Part shown: piece by piece, positions 25,884 through 34,659 of the stretch
Layout of the letters: each line of letters starts with the position of its first letter
How positions within the stretch are numbered: position 1 is the first letter of the stretch
DNA from: Caulobacter hibisci
Lineage (GTDB): Bacteria > Pseudomonadota > Alphaproteobacteria > Caulobacterales > Caulobacteraceae
Direction: 5' to 3'
DNA: 64,000 bases
Assembly: GCF_016135805.1 (NCBI RefSeq)
Contig: NZ_JADWOX010000005.1
Coordinates: forward strand, 124,001-188,000
Notes under the pieces: generated by a model
Told to the model about the DNA's origin: nothing
The model's input: only the letters and a program-made list of their open reading frames with translations
Databases searched by the model: none
Position numbers and translations under genes: made by a program

Positions 25884-26408
25884 ATGCCCCTGCTTCGCCT
25901 GCCCCTCGTCCTGCTGATTCTTGCCTCGGCGACCATGGCCGCGGCGGCCGGTCCGGCCGGCAAGACCGGCGCCCTGGAAACGATCACGGCCTGCCGTGCG
26001 ATCGGCGAGGCCGACCGGCGATTGGCCTGCTACGACAAGGCCGCGACCGACCTGGCGACCGCCGACGCGGCCGGCGACATCGTGGTGCTGGACCGCCAGA
26101 AGGTGGAAAGCGTGCGGCGCGAAGCTTTCGGCTTCAACCTGCCCAAGCTCGCGCTTTTCGAGGGCAAGGACGAGAAGGCCCCGGCGCTGGACCGGATCGA
26201 GAGCGTCGCCAAGCAGGCCTACCAGAAGGCCGGCGGCGCCTGGATCATCGTGCTGGAGAGCGGCGCGAAATGGGAGCAGATCGATCAGGAGCCGGTGCGC
26301 CGCAGCCCCAAGCCCGGCTCGAAGATCGCCATCCGCAAGGCGTCGATGGGGACCTACTTCCTCAATATAGACGGCCAGATCGCGATCCGGGCCCGGCGGA
26401 TCGACTAG
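25884..26408 (+). CDS. exported protein of unknown function
   Basis: The 174 residues begin with a signal peptide (cleavage after ATMAAAAG). A segment ITACRAIGEADRRLACYDKAA follows, the pattern of many alphaproteobacterial proteins with a CxxIxdxxxRLxCyD motif, probably one disulfide. The C-terminal half is beta-rich (GGAWIIVLESGAKWEQID..). The ATG at 25884 begins the signal peptide. The next gene starts 85 bases on and may be co-transcribed. No enzyme motif was seen. Confidence 0.7.
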   Translation: MPLLRLPLVLLILASATMAAAAGPAGKTGALETITACRAIGEADRRLACYDKAATDLATADAAGDIVVLDRQKVESVRREAFGFNLPKLALFEGKDEKAPALDRIESVAKQAYQKAGGAWIIVLESGAKWEQIDQEPVRRSPKPGSKIAIRKASMGTYFLNIDGQIAIRARRID

Positions 26409-26493
26409 GCGGATCGGCCGGAAGGGCTTGCCCAAGGCGCGCGCGCCGCGCATCTGGGGACTCCTAGAGGTTCCCTGCCGAAGGCCCATGCCC

Positions 26494-26904
26494 ATGACCG
26501 ATTTTCGCCGCGTCACCGACAGCCTGTCGGTCAGCCCCCAGATCACCGTCGAGGACGTGGCCCGGGCCAAGGCCGAGGGCTTTGCGCTGATCATCAACAA
26601 TCGCCCCGACGGCGAGGATCCCAGCCAGCCGGCAAGCGCGGAGATCGAGGCGGCGGCCGCGGCCGCGGGGCTGGCCTATGTGCACGTGCCCGTGCGCGGC
26701 GGGCCGACCCAGGAGCAGGTGGACGCGGTGCGCGAGGCGGTCCAGGCCGCCGACGGTCCGGTCCTGGCCTTCTGCCGCTCGGGCACGCGCTCGATCGTCA
26801 CCTGGTCGATCGGCCAGGCCCTGTCGGGCGCGGCCGATCGCGAGACCCTGGTGCGGCAGGGCTATGAGGCCGGCTACGACCTCTCGGGCGTCCTGCCGCA
26901 CTAG
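26494..26904 (+). CDS. TIGR01244 family phosphatase/sulfur-transferase-like protein
   Basis: This 136-residue protein has the DSP-like TIGR01244 (beta-lactamase hydrolase-like) fold. It opens FRRVTDSLSVSPQITVEDV, has the family segment IINNRPDGEDPSQP, and the active loop FCRSGTRS (CxxGxxR-type, giving Cys and Arg). In other bacteria the domain is fused to a metallo-beta-lactamase persulfide dioxygenase. Here a metallo-hydrolase gene lies 226 bases downstream, though of a different subgroup. Starts at 26488 or 26494 are both possible. Confidence 0.82.
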   Translation: MTDFRRVTDSLSVSPQITVEDVARAKAEGFALIINNRPDGEDPSQPASAEIEAAAAAAGLAYVHVPVRGGPTQEQVDAVREAVQAADGPVLAFCRSGTRSIVTWSIGQALSGAADRETLVRQGYEAGYDLSGVLPH

Positions 26905-26907
26905 GCC

Positions 26908-27060
26908 TCAGTAGCCGCCCAGCGTGCTGACGCGGGCGGCCATCGGGCTGGGTTCGGGCTCGCACGAGGCCAGGACGAACTGCGCCGCAATGAGACACAG
27001 CACGGCGAAGGCCGCACGCTGGAGCCGTTTTGAGACAAAAATCGCCGTGTCGGCCGCCAT
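26908..27060 (-). CDS. small putative lipoprotein
   Basis: This 50-residue protein has a basic start, a hydrophobic stretch (AAFAVLCLIAAQFV) and a lipobox-like LASC at residues 30-33, leaving a mature peptide of only 18 residues, CEPEPSPMAARVSTLGGY. GCGGAG lies eight bases before the ATG at 27060. It converges tightly with the TIGR01244 gene (three bases between stops) and diverges from the metallo-hydrolase gene. The lipoprotein call is inferred from the lipobox. Confidence 0.6.
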   Translation of the reverse strand: MAADTAIFVSKRLQRAAFAVLCLIAAQFVLASCEPEPSPMAARVSTLGGY

Positions 27061-27129
27061 GGTCCGTACTCCGCAGGGTTTACGGTTCGTTAAGCGCAAG
27101 ACCGGCGCCGCTTGGGGTGAGACGCCGCC

Positions 27130-28029
27130 ATGATCCCCTTCGTCCGCGAGATCGAGTTCGAGTACGGCCGCTGCGACCCGGTCTCGCCGCTGATCCGGCG
27201 GGTGATCGCCGACAATCCGGGGCCGTTCACCTACACCGGCACGGGCACCTACATCGTCGGCTCGGGGACGGTGGCAGTGATCGACCCCGGCCCCGACCTG
27301 CCCGCCCACCTGGACGCCCTGCTGGCGGCGATCGAGGGCGAGACGGTGAGCCACATCCTGGTTACCCACCACCACGCCGACCACTCTCCCCTCGCCGGCC
27401 CGCTGGCGGCGCGGACGGGGGCGCGGATCTGGGGCCGGACGGCCCCGGCCGTGTCGGTCTCCGAGGAGACGGGCGTGAAGCTCGACGCCGAGGACGACGG
27501 CCACTTCCGGCCCGACATCGAGATCGCCGATGGCGACGTCTTCGAAGGTCCCGGCTGGACGCTGGAGGCGATCACCACGCCCGGACACACCTCCAACCAC
27601 GTCTGCTTCGCCCTGAAGCAGGAGAACGCCCTGTTCAGCGGCGACCACGTCATGGGTTGGTCGACGACGGTGATCACCCCGCCCGACGGCGACATGGGCG
27701 ACTATTTCGCCAGCCTGGCCAAGATCCAGGCGCGGGGGTTCCAGACCCTGTGGCCGACCCACGGTTCGCCGGTGCGCGAGGTCGCGCCGTTCCTGCAGGC
27801 CTATGTCGAGCACCGCCGGGCGCGGGAAGCTCAGGTGCTGGCTGCCCTGGCGAACGGTCCGGCGAGGATCCGGCAGATGGTGCCGGTGCTTTACGCCGCC
27901 GTGGATCCCAGGCTGCACCCGGCGGCGGCGCTGTCGATGCTGGCGCATCTGATCCAGCTGGTGCGCGAGGGGCGGGTAAGCTGCGACGGCGAGCCGGGGT
28001 TGGAGAGTGAGTATCGGTTGGCGGAGTAA
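27130..28029 (+). CDS. MBL-fold metallo-hydrolase, LACTB2/RNase Z-like
   Basis: This 299-residue metallo-beta-lactamase-fold hydrolase binds two metals. The ligand motif is THHHADHS, with further ligands in TTPGHTSNHVCF and LFSGDHVMGW. The C-terminal winged-helix-like part (residues 210-290, VLAALANGPARIRQMVPVLY) is typical of LACTB2-type proteins, some of which are endoribonucleases. The ATG at 27130 has GGGGTGAG upstream. The substrate is not determinable. Confidence 0.88.
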   Translation: MIPFVREIEFEYGRCDPVSPLIRRVIADNPGPFTYTGTGTYIVGSGTVAVIDPGPDLPAHLDALLAAIEGETVSHILVTHHHADHSPLAGPLAARTGARIWGRTAPAVSVSEETGVKLDAEDDGHFRPDIEIADGDVFEGPGWTLEAITTPGHTSNHVCFALKQENALFSGDHVMGWSTTVITPPDGDMGDYFASLAKIQARGFQTLWPTHGSPVREVAPFLQAYVEHRRAREAQVLAALANGPARIRQMVPVLYAAVDPRLHPAAALSMLAHLIQLVREGRVSCDGEPGLESEYRLAE

Positions 28030-28090
28030 TCCCCTCCCCAGCTCCCCTTTTTGCCTCCCTCGCCCTTGTGGCGAGGGCCCATGCCGACGA

Positions 28091-28161
28091 CCGCTCAGAC
28101 CTTGGCCGTTCGATAGAGGTCTGAGCGGCTGAACGATGGGTCCTGGGCACAAGGCCCAGGA
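28091..28161. other. two hairpins between convergent genes
   Basis: A perfect 12-bp stem (28091-28102 with 28117-28128) is followed by an 8-bp stem (28141-28148 with 28154-28161). There is no U-tract. They may stabilise or terminate the mRNAs of the metallo-hydrolase gene and the TonB receptor gene, which converge here. Confidence 0.5.
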
Positions 28162-28185
28162 AGGCAGAAAAGGATCGGCTAACGG

Positions 28186-30231
28186 CTACAGCCGCGCCCT
28201 CACCGTCGCTCGCACCGTCCGGGGCGCGCCGGGGAAGATCCAGACCGGGCTGTAGGAGCTTTGGGCGTAGTGCTCGTCCAGCAGGTTGTCGACCTCGAGG
28301 CGGGCGTCGAGCTTGGGGGTGATGGCATATTCCACCGCCGCCTTGGCCTTCCAGTAGGAGGGCAGGATCAGGCCCGAGCCGTCCAGCGCCCCGGCCCGGT
28401 CGCCGACGTAGGATCCGCCGACCGTCACCGACCACTTGTCGAACCGGCCGACGGCGAAGGCCCCGCCGGAATGCTCGGGCACGTTCAGCACCGCGTCGGT
28501 GGCGAAGGCGACGTCGTCGGCGGCCGCGTCGGTCCAGCTGTAGTTGACGACCACGCGCCAGGCCGCGCTGACCTCGAAAGACCCGTCCAGCTCGACGCCG
28601 CGGCTGGTCAGCTTGCCGACGGGAGCGAGGAAAGAGGCGTCGATCGGGTCATTGGCCAGGATGTTGCGCTTTTCGATGTCGAACACCGAGACGGCAACGT
28701 CGACGCCCGGCCAGGCGCCGGCCAGGCCCAGCTCCCAGCCCTTGCCCTTCTCGGGCGCGAAGCCTTGGCCCGCGCGGCCCGTGCCGGAATTGAGCAGGAA
28801 CGAGCGGCCGTAGCTGGCGTGGGCGGTCAGGGCGTCGCTCAGCCGGTAGCGAGCCCCGAAGCGGTAATCGACGGGCGAGCCCTCGCCGCGTCCAACCGCG
28901 CCGGTGCGGTTGTTGCGGATGGTCTGGCGATAGCCGTCCACCCGCGCGCCGGCGAAGACGCCGAGGCGATCGGAGACCTGCCACAGGTCCTGGGCGTAGA
29001 GGGTCGCCACCCGCCGGGTCTCGCGATTGTCGGTGAAAGGCAGCAGCGACAGGGCCGCGCCGCCATAGACCGGGGCGTCGATCGAGATGGCGTAGGGCGC
29101 GGCGGCGGTCGGGTTCCGGCGCAGCAGGCCCTCGCGATAATCGAGGGTGTAGCCCTTCACGCCGATATTGAGGTGGTGGGCGCCCAGGCGGCCGTCGAGT
29201 TCGAGGCGGCCCGACAGGTCCTCGACGCTGTAGTCGCGCTGGCGGCGCTGGCGCCACAGCTCGCGGCCGACGAGGCGCGACTGGTCGCTGGAGAAGCCCT
29301 GCATGTCGCCGGTGCGGTAGGCCGCCCCCGCCGTCAGTCGCCAGTCGGGCGAGAGTTCATACTCGCCGGTGACCTGATGGCGTTCGTTGCGGAAGCGGGT
29401 CGTGCCGTCGCCCGGCTCACCGAAGAAGCGCGAGCGCGGAATGGCCAGGGCGTCGCCGCCTACCGCCGGGACGCCACGATCGAAGGGCGCGTCGAAGACG
29501 GTGAACTCGCCCACATAGGTCAGGCGCAGGACGTCGGTCGGCCGCCAGGTCAGGGACGGGGCGATGGCGCGACGGTGCAGATCGACATGGTCGCGCCAGC
29601 CGTCGCTGCGCTCGTCGGCGACGACCAGGCGGGCGGCCAGGGTGTCGGAAAGCGGGCCGGTGACGTCCAGCTCGGCCCGGCGCAGGCCGTAGGAGCCGAC
29701 CGTGGCCGCGACGCTGCCGGCGCGGGTGAACTGCGGGGTCTTGGAGACGATGTTGACGCGGCCGGCCGGGTCGATGTCGCCGAACAGGGCGCCGGCCGGG
29801 CCCTTGAGGATCTCGATCCGCTCGGCCGTGGCCGGGTCGCGCGGCGGCGCCAGGCCGCGATTGGCCAGGAAGCCGTCGACATAATATTCGGCCCCGCCGT
29901 CGGGCGTGCCGAGGAAGCCGCGGATGGCGAAGTTGTCGAGGAAGCCGCCGCGGTTGTTCTGCTGGCTGACGCCGCTGGTCAGCTCCAAGGCGTCGGCCAG
30001 GCGGCCCGCCCCGACCGCGTCGAGCAGGTCGCGCTCGACCGAGCGGCTGGAGGGCGAGGTGGCCTGGGTGATCTCGCCCGCCCCGAGGGTGGCGTCACGG
30101 GCCGCGCCGCGACGCCCCAGGATGACGATCTCGCCCACCGCGTGGGGCTCAAGCTCGGCTGGCTCGATGGCGGGCTCGGCGGCCGACAGGGACAGCAGGC
30201 ACGCGCTGACGCAGCTCCACGACAGGGGCAA
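28186..30231 (-). CDS. TonB-dependent siderophore-type receptor
   Basis: This 681-residue receptor of the FhuA/FpvA type has a plug with RVNIVSKTPQF and ERIEILKGPAGALFGDIDPA, a siderophore-receptor signature, then a barrel ending TVRATVRARL. The signal sequence is short (LSWSCVSACLLSLSAAE). The start is TTG at 30231, with GGAG eight bases upstream; no in-frame ATG fits. A palindrome resembling Zur or Fur-family sites sits 15 bases upstream. The ligand may be a metal chelate; iron is not proven. Confidence 0.9.
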   Translation of the reverse strand: MPLSWSCVSACLLSLSAAEPAIEPAELEPHAVGEIVILGRRGAARDATLGAGEITQATSPSSRSVERDLLDAVGAGRLADALELTSGVSQQNNRGGFLDNFAIRGFLGTPDGGAEYYVDGFLANRGLAPPRDPATAERIEILKGPAGALFGDIDPAGRVNIVSKTPQFTRAGSVAATVGSYGLRRAELDVTGPLSDTLAARLVVADERSDGWRDHVDLHRRAIAPSLTWRPTDVLRLTYVGEFTVFDAPFDRGVPAVGGDALAIPRSRFFGEPGDGTTRFRNERHQVTGEYELSPDWRLTAGAAYRTGDMQGFSSDQSRLVGRELWRQRRQRDYSVEDLSGRLELDGRLGAHHLNIGVKGYTLDYREGLLRRNPTAAAPYAISIDAPVYGGAALSLLPFTDNRETRRVATLYAQDLWQVSDRLGVFAGARVDGYRQTIRNNRTGAVGRGEGSPVDYRFGARYRLSDALTAHASYGRSFLLNSGTGRAGQGFAPEKGKGWELGLAGAWPGVDVAVSVFDIEKRNILANDPIDASFLAPVGKLTSRGVELDGSFEVSAAWRVVVNYSWTDAAADDVAFATDAVLNVPEHSGGAFAVGRFDKWSVTVGGSYVGDRAGALDGSGLILPSYWKAKAAVEYAITPKLDARLEVDNLLDEHYAQSSYSPVWIFPGAPRTVRATVRARL

Positions 30232-30245
30232 GAGGCGACTCCATT

Positions 30246-30260
30246 TGTAATGTTATTACA
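30246..30260. promoter_or_regulatory. palindromic operator, Zur-like
   Basis: TGTAATGTTATTACA is a perfect inverted repeat with six-base arms and a three-base centre. It lies between the divergent siderophore-type receptor gene and the DUF1624-type gene. Its GTAAT..ATTAC core resembles alphaproteobacterial Zur boxes. The palindrome is seen; the regulator is inferred. Confidence 0.6.
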
Positions 30261-30282
30261 TATCAGCTATGCCGCAGACACG

Positions 30283-31455
30283 ATGCTGTCAACCGCCCCC
30301 TCCCCCGCCGCTTCTTCCGGCCGGATCGCCGCCATCGACGCCCTGCGCGGCCTGGTCATGCTGCTGATGATGGTCGACCACGTGCGGGAGTTCTTCTTCA
30401 TCCACGCCCAGGTCTCGGACCCCATGGACGTGCAGGCCACTCAGCCGAGCCTGTTCTTCACCCGCCTGGCCGCACACCTTTGCGCGCCGGTGTTCGTGGC
30501 CCTGACGGGGCTGGCCGCCTGGCTCTATGGCCGCAAGCAGGGCGACGGCGATCCGCGCGCGGCGGCGCGGGCGGCCAGCGGCTTCCTGTTCAAGCGCGGC
30601 CTGTTCCTGGTGTTCCTGGAGCTGACCTTCGTCAGCTTCGCCTGGACCTTCGACCTGACGCCGAGGACCTATTACCTGCAGGTGATCTGGGCGATCGGCC
30701 TGTCGATGATCGCCCTGGCGGCGCTGGTCCATCTGCCGCGCGCGGCGATCGCCGTCGTCGGCCTGGCAGTCGTTCTGGGTCACAACCTGCTGGACCCGAT
30801 TGCCATCGCCCAGGGCCAGCCCGGACACGCGATCTGGGCGATCCTGCACGACCGGGGCTTCATCGACCTGCCGTGGGGCGCGCGGGCGCGGACCTCCTAC
30901 CCGCTGCTGCCTTGGATCGGCGTGGCGGCCCTGGGCTACGCGATCGGCCCTTGGTTCGTCGCGACCTGGCGCGACCGCCGCAACCGCCTGCTGTTGACGG
31001 GGCTGGCGTCCCTGACCCTGCTTCTGCTGCTGCGGAACCTCAACGGCTACGGCGAGGCGCCCTGGGTGCATGACGCCAGCCCGATCCGCACGGCGATGAG
31101 CTGGCTGAATTTCACCAAGTACCCGCCCTCGGCCGATTTCCTGCTGCTGACCCTGGGCCTAGGCGCGCTGCTACTGGTGGTGCTTGAGAAGGTCCCGTCC
31201 CGGCTGCTGGCTCCCTTGGCCGTGCTGGGAAGCGCGCCGCTGTTCTTCTACCTGATCCACCTCTATGCTCTGCACCTGCTGCAGCTGGCGGCGGTCGCGG
31301 CGCTGGGTCCCAACCAGGGCGAGGTCTGGAGCCTGCCGGGCGTGTGGGCGATCTGGTTGACGGCGGGGGTGGTGGCGATCCCCTGCTGGTACGCCTGCCG
31401 CTGGTTCGGGCCGGTCAAGCGCGCCAGCCGGCAGCCGTGGATGAAGTATCTGTAG
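30283..31455 (+). CDS. DUF1624/YeiB-type polytopic membrane protein
   Basis: This 390-residue protein has about nine or ten membrane segments. It opens RIAAIDALRGLVMLLMMVDH, the signature of the DUF1624/HGSNAT-like acyltransferase superfamily, with conserved Asp and His in that helix, and later RTSYPLLPWIGVAALGYAIG. Such proteins move acetyl groups across the membrane in characterised cases. The ATG at 30283 lacks a clear RBS; an in-frame ATG at 30250 would fall inside the palindrome. It diverges from the siderophore-type receptor gene. Confidence 0.8.
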   Translation: MLSTAPSPAASSGRIAAIDALRGLVMLLMMVDHVREFFFIHAQVSDPMDVQATQPSLFFTRLAAHLCAPVFVALTGLAAWLYGRKQGDGDPRAAARAASGFLFKRGLFLVFLELTFVSFAWTFDLTPRTYYLQVIWAIGLSMIALAALVHLPRAAIAVVGLAVVLGHNLLDPIAIAQGQPGHAIWAILHDRGFIDLPWGARARTSYPLLPWIGVAALGYAIGPWFVATWRDRRNRLLLTGLASLTLLLLLRNLNGYGEAPWVHDASPIRTAMSWLNFTKYPPSADFLLLTLGLGALLLVVLEKVPSRLLAPLAVLGSAPLFFYLIHLYALHLLQLAAVAALGPNQGEVWSLPGVWAIWLTAGVVAIPCWYACRWFGPVKRASRQPWMKYL

Positions 31456-31489
31456 CGAGCGTCCGTTTCCGGTCGCCCGCACAGGTCGG

Positions 31490-32569
31490 TCAGAGAGCGT
31501 CGCAGGTGATCTCGGCGCTGGCGAGCGGCGCCGGCGGCGGCTCGGCCGAGATCCGCTCCATCGTATTGATGCTCACATGCGGCCACTTGATCAGGCCCCG
31601 AACGTTGTCGGTCCGCTTGAAGAAGTCGAGCATGACGACCTGATGGTACATCATGATGAGACGGGGCAGTCCGTCCGATCCGAGCTCTTCCAGTTCCATG
31701 ATCCAGAAGGTGGATTCCATCTCGGTGGGGTTGGCCTGGTCCACGACGAACGGGATGTTGATTATCCCCGCCGTCGAGATCTTGGTCGAGAACCGCAAGG
31801 TGGTCGTCTGCTTGATCGGCCCGAGCGCGCCGAGGCTGGCGACCAGCAGCGCGTGCGTCTGATCCGGCCTGAACAGGTTTTCGAACGGGTTGTCTATGAA
31901 GTGCTTGTAGGGCGCCAAGTAGCGAGAGGTCTCCGGATCCGGATTGCCCACGCCGATCGGCAGCCCGCTGAACGGCGGGATGACCGGCGCCCCCGGCGTC
32001 GGCGGCTCGCTGTCGCCCAGGGCCAGGATCGAATCTCCATGGGGGATCGTTCCGAGCCGCGCGATGTCGATCGGGCCGTCGGTCTGGTTCTTCATGAAGA
32101 GGAAAAGACCGGGTTCGTGATGGATCGCCGAGGGAACCGGCTGCTTCAGAGGACTGGCTGGAAAGTCGGCGGTCGCGATGTGCACGACCCCTTGTTCGTA
32201 ATCCAAAGCGACCAGCGCCTGGTCGGTTTCGGTGGTCGGCGCGACGGGCGGGTTGGGCTGGATGCCGCGGTTCGGAACCCCGGTGTCCTTGGTGGTGATG
32301 ACCAGCCGCTCATTGTACTGGTTCATCAGCAGGCGGTAGTTGAAGCCCTCCCCCGGCGCCGTGGCGAACGGCAGGGCGATCATGTTCCAGCCGCGGCCGT
32401 TCAGCGGACCTTCGTCCGGCTTCTGCGGGTCGCGAAGATTGGCCCAGATGCCGGGAAGCAGGGCGAGCGGCCCGAGGTCTGGATCCCCCGACTGCGCCTG
32501 CTCGATCTTGCGCACGGCGTTTGTGTATTCGTTCTCGTCGTAGGCCTGTTCCACCTTGCGTATCTCCAT
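31490..32569 (-). CDS. protein of unknown function with a LGPLALLPGIW motif
   Basis: The 359-residue cytoplasmic protein has no signal peptide. It contains LGPLALLPGIWANLRD, then GRGWNMIALPF. This pattern recalls proteins loosely annotated as haem-binding or lipocalin-like beta-barrels, but I do not recognise the family with confidence. Strand-rich segments alternate with Pro-rich loops. The start is ATG at 32569, with an in-frame TTG one codon upstream. It is alone between a convergent gene and a 430-base AT-richer region, so it may be an accessory gene. Confidence 0.65.
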   Translation of the reverse strand: MEIRKVEQAYDENEYTNAVRKIEQAQSGDPDLGPLALLPGIWANLRDPQKPDEGPLNGRGWNMIALPFATAPGEGFNYRLLMNQYNERLVITTKDTGVPNRGIQPNPPVAPTTETDQALVALDYEQGVVHIATADFPASPLKQPVPSAIHHEPGLFLFMKNQTDGPIDIARLGTIPHGDSILALGDSEPPTPGAPVIPPFSGLPIGVGNPDPETSRYLAPYKHFIDNPFENLFRPDQTHALLVASLGALGPIKQTTTLRFSTKISTAGIINIPFVVDQANPTEMESTFWIMELEELGSDGLPRLIMMYHQVVMLDFFKRTDNVRGLIKWPHVSINTMERISAEPPPAPLASAEITCDAL

Positions 32570-32999
32570 CAATGCATCTGACGAACTTCACTGCGGACGA
32601 GGACGCCACACACGCGTTCACGACGCCCATCGACTGGCGCGCCATCACCAAATTCATTTAATTCATTCGACGTAACACTGAGACAGCAGACAAGAAGAGC
32701 GAACGAAGCCCTTCCCGTTACTAAGCGTTACTTCACGAAAATATGCGGCACAGTTGCAGTCAACATTGCCTCGGGATCACGGCGCGCCGCTCAGGAGGAT
32801 TTCACTCCTTCAGCGCATCGCGTTGATCAGCGGCAAAGTTAACGCCGAAAAGTTGCATTGTCAATTTATACACTCGAGCGTGCGGGCGAGACAAAGACGC
32901 TTCGCCAGGGCTTTGTCCGATACTCGACAGACGCCCTTCCCGTAGGTGAAATAGCCGTTGCGGCGCCCTCTCCGCGCCGAGGTCGAACAGCCGGGTCCA
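32570..32999. other. 430-base AT-richer intergenic region
   Basis: It lies between the divergent unknown gene and the kinase-acetyltransferase gene and must hold both promoters. It is AT-rich at 32640-32900. No RNA gene, operator or small gene could be supported. Confidence 0.5.
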
Positions 33000-34541
33000 A
33001 TGTTCAGCACCGACGAGCGCGCGCGCCTGGCGGCCCTGCACGAATACGGCCTGGTGGACACGCCGCCCGAGGCCGCCTTCGACCGCATCACGGCCCTGGC
33101 GGCCGAGATCTTCGGCACGCCGATCGCCGCCATCACCCTGATCGACGCCGACCGCCAGTGGATCAAGTCGATCGTCGGGCTGGAGCCGGGCGGCACCCCG
33201 CGCGAGGACGCCTTCTGCCACTACACCATCGAGTCCGACGAGGTGACGGAGGTGCTCGATCCGGAGGGCGACGCGCGGTTCCGCGACAATCCCTTCGTCA
33301 CCGACGATCCCAACATCCGCTTCTATGCCGGAGCGCCGCTGCAACTGGCCAGCGGCCATCGGCTGGGGGCGCTGTGCGTCATCGACCAGCGTCCGCGCGC
33401 GCCGCTGACCGCAGAGGAAAAGCGCCGGCTGAAGGCTCTGGCCCAGATCGTCGTCAACGAGATGGATTTGCGCCTGCTGGCCGCGCGCAGCGAACTGCTG
33501 ACCCGCCAGGCCCAGGCGGCGACCGAGGCCAAGTCGGAATTCCTGGCCAACATGACCCACGAGCTGCTCACGCCGTTGACCAGCGTCATCGGCTTCAACG
33601 GCCTGCTGGCGGCCTCGCCCAACCTGCCCGAGCGCGAGCGGATGCTGGCGACCAAGGCCAAGTCGGCGGGCGAGAAGCTGCTGACCATCGTCAACGACGT
33701 GCTCGACCTGGCCCGGCTCGAGGCCGATGGCGCGGGCCTGAACGACGAGTCGATCGATATCGGCCAGACCGCCCGCTCGGCGATCGAGCTCTTCGCCGAA
33801 CGGGCCCAGGACAAGGGCGTGGCCCTGGTCCTGGAGATCGGGCCGGACCTGCCGACCGTGCGCGGCGACGCCGCGCGGCTGCGCCAGATCCTGGTCAACC
33901 TGCTGGGCAACGCCCTGAAGTTCACGCAGGCCGGCGAGGTTTCGCTGCGCATCGCGGCGCGGGACGGCGGCCTGGCCCTGGCGGTCGGCGACATCACCGT
34001 GGAGAGCACGCCCGGCGAGGGCTCGACCTTCACGGTGACGCTGCCGGAGGCGGCGGTTTGGCGGACGAATACGGGGGACTTCGGCATGGACATTCGAGAG
34101 GCCGATCTGGGCGAAGCGCGCACGCAGGACCTGCTGCGGCTGCACCTGGCCGGCATGCACGCCAACTCGCCGCCCGGCCACGTCTTCGCGCTCGACCTGT
34201 CGGGCTTGCGAGCGCCGGGCGTGAGCGTATGGAGCGCCTGGTCGGGCGAGACGATCATCGGGATCGGCGCCCTCAAGCGGCTCGACGACGGGACCGGCGA
34301 GGTCAAGTCGATGCGCACCCACCCCGATCACCTGCGCAAGGGCGTGGCCGCCGCCCTGCTCGAGCGTGTGATCGACGAAGCGCGAGCCCAAGGCCTGAAC
34401 CGGCTGAGCCTGGAGACCGGAAGCGGCCCGGCCTTCGATGCCGCGCTGTCGCTCTATCGCCGCCGCGGCTTCGTCGACGGCGAGGCGTTCGGGGACTATG
34501 TGGCCAGCGACTTCAACCAGTTCCTGCATCTGGCGCTCTAA
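33000..34541 (+). CDS. GAF histidine kinase with deleted ATP-lid region, fused in frame to a GNAT acetyltransferase
   Basis: The 513 residues read as three parts. A GAF domain spans about 10-165. A HisKA domain has His187 in NMTHELLTPLTSVIGF, and the start of an HATPase domain has Asn304 in NLLGNALKFT. At residues 329-331 the sequence jumps from LALAVGD to ITVESTPGEGSTFTVTLP, so the D-x-G-x-G, F and G-x-G-L-G-L boxes (about 40 residues) are missing. A GNAT domain follows from Met363 with VKSMRTHPDHLRKGVAAALL. Kinase activity is probably lost. The acetyltransferase could also start alone at 34086. Confidence 0.8.
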   Translation: MFSTDERARLAALHEYGLVDTPPEAAFDRITALAAEIFGTPIAAITLIDADRQWIKSIVGLEPGGTPREDAFCHYTIESDEVTEVLDPEGDARFRDNPFVTDDPNIRFYAGAPLQLASGHRLGALCVIDQRPRAPLTAEEKRRLKALAQIVVNEMDLRLLAARSELLTRQAQAATEAKSEFLANMTHELLTPLTSVIGFNGLLAASPNLPERERMLATKAKSAGEKLLTIVNDVLDLARLEADGAGLNDESIDIGQTARSAIELFAERAQDKGVALVLEIGPDLPTVRGDAARLRQILVNLLGNALKFTQAGEVSLRIAARDGGLALAVGDITVESTPGEGSTFTVTLPEAAVWRTNTGDFGMDIREADLGEARTQDLLRLHLAGMHANSPPGHVFALDLSGLRAPGVSVWSAWSGETIIGIGALKRLDDGTGEVKSMRTHPDHLRKGVAAALLERVIDEARAQGLNRLSLETGSGPAFDAALSLYRRRGFVDGEAFGDYVASDFNQFLHLAL

Positions 34542-34650
34542 GTCCTCCCCCTTGATGGGGGAGGGTTGGGTGGGGGTGGTGCGGCTTTGCCGGCTGAGCC
34601 GCCGTGTCACCCCCATCCCCGACCCTTCCCCCATCAAAGGGGGAAGGGAG
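34542..34650. repeat. paired inverted intergenic repeat, family R5
   Basis: The arms CTCCCCCTTGATGGGGGAGG and CCTTCCCCCATCAAAGGGGG flank a spacer with CACCCCCATCCCCGACC. It matches the unit at 11570-11700. It sits between two convergent genes. Confidence 0.82.
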
Positions 34651-34659
34651 AAGAGCTCC

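Noticed and set aside
28261..31455. A 1064-codon plus-strand open frame
   Set aside because: The part before 30283 is antisense to the siderophore-type receptor. Only the last 390 codons are a membrane protein.
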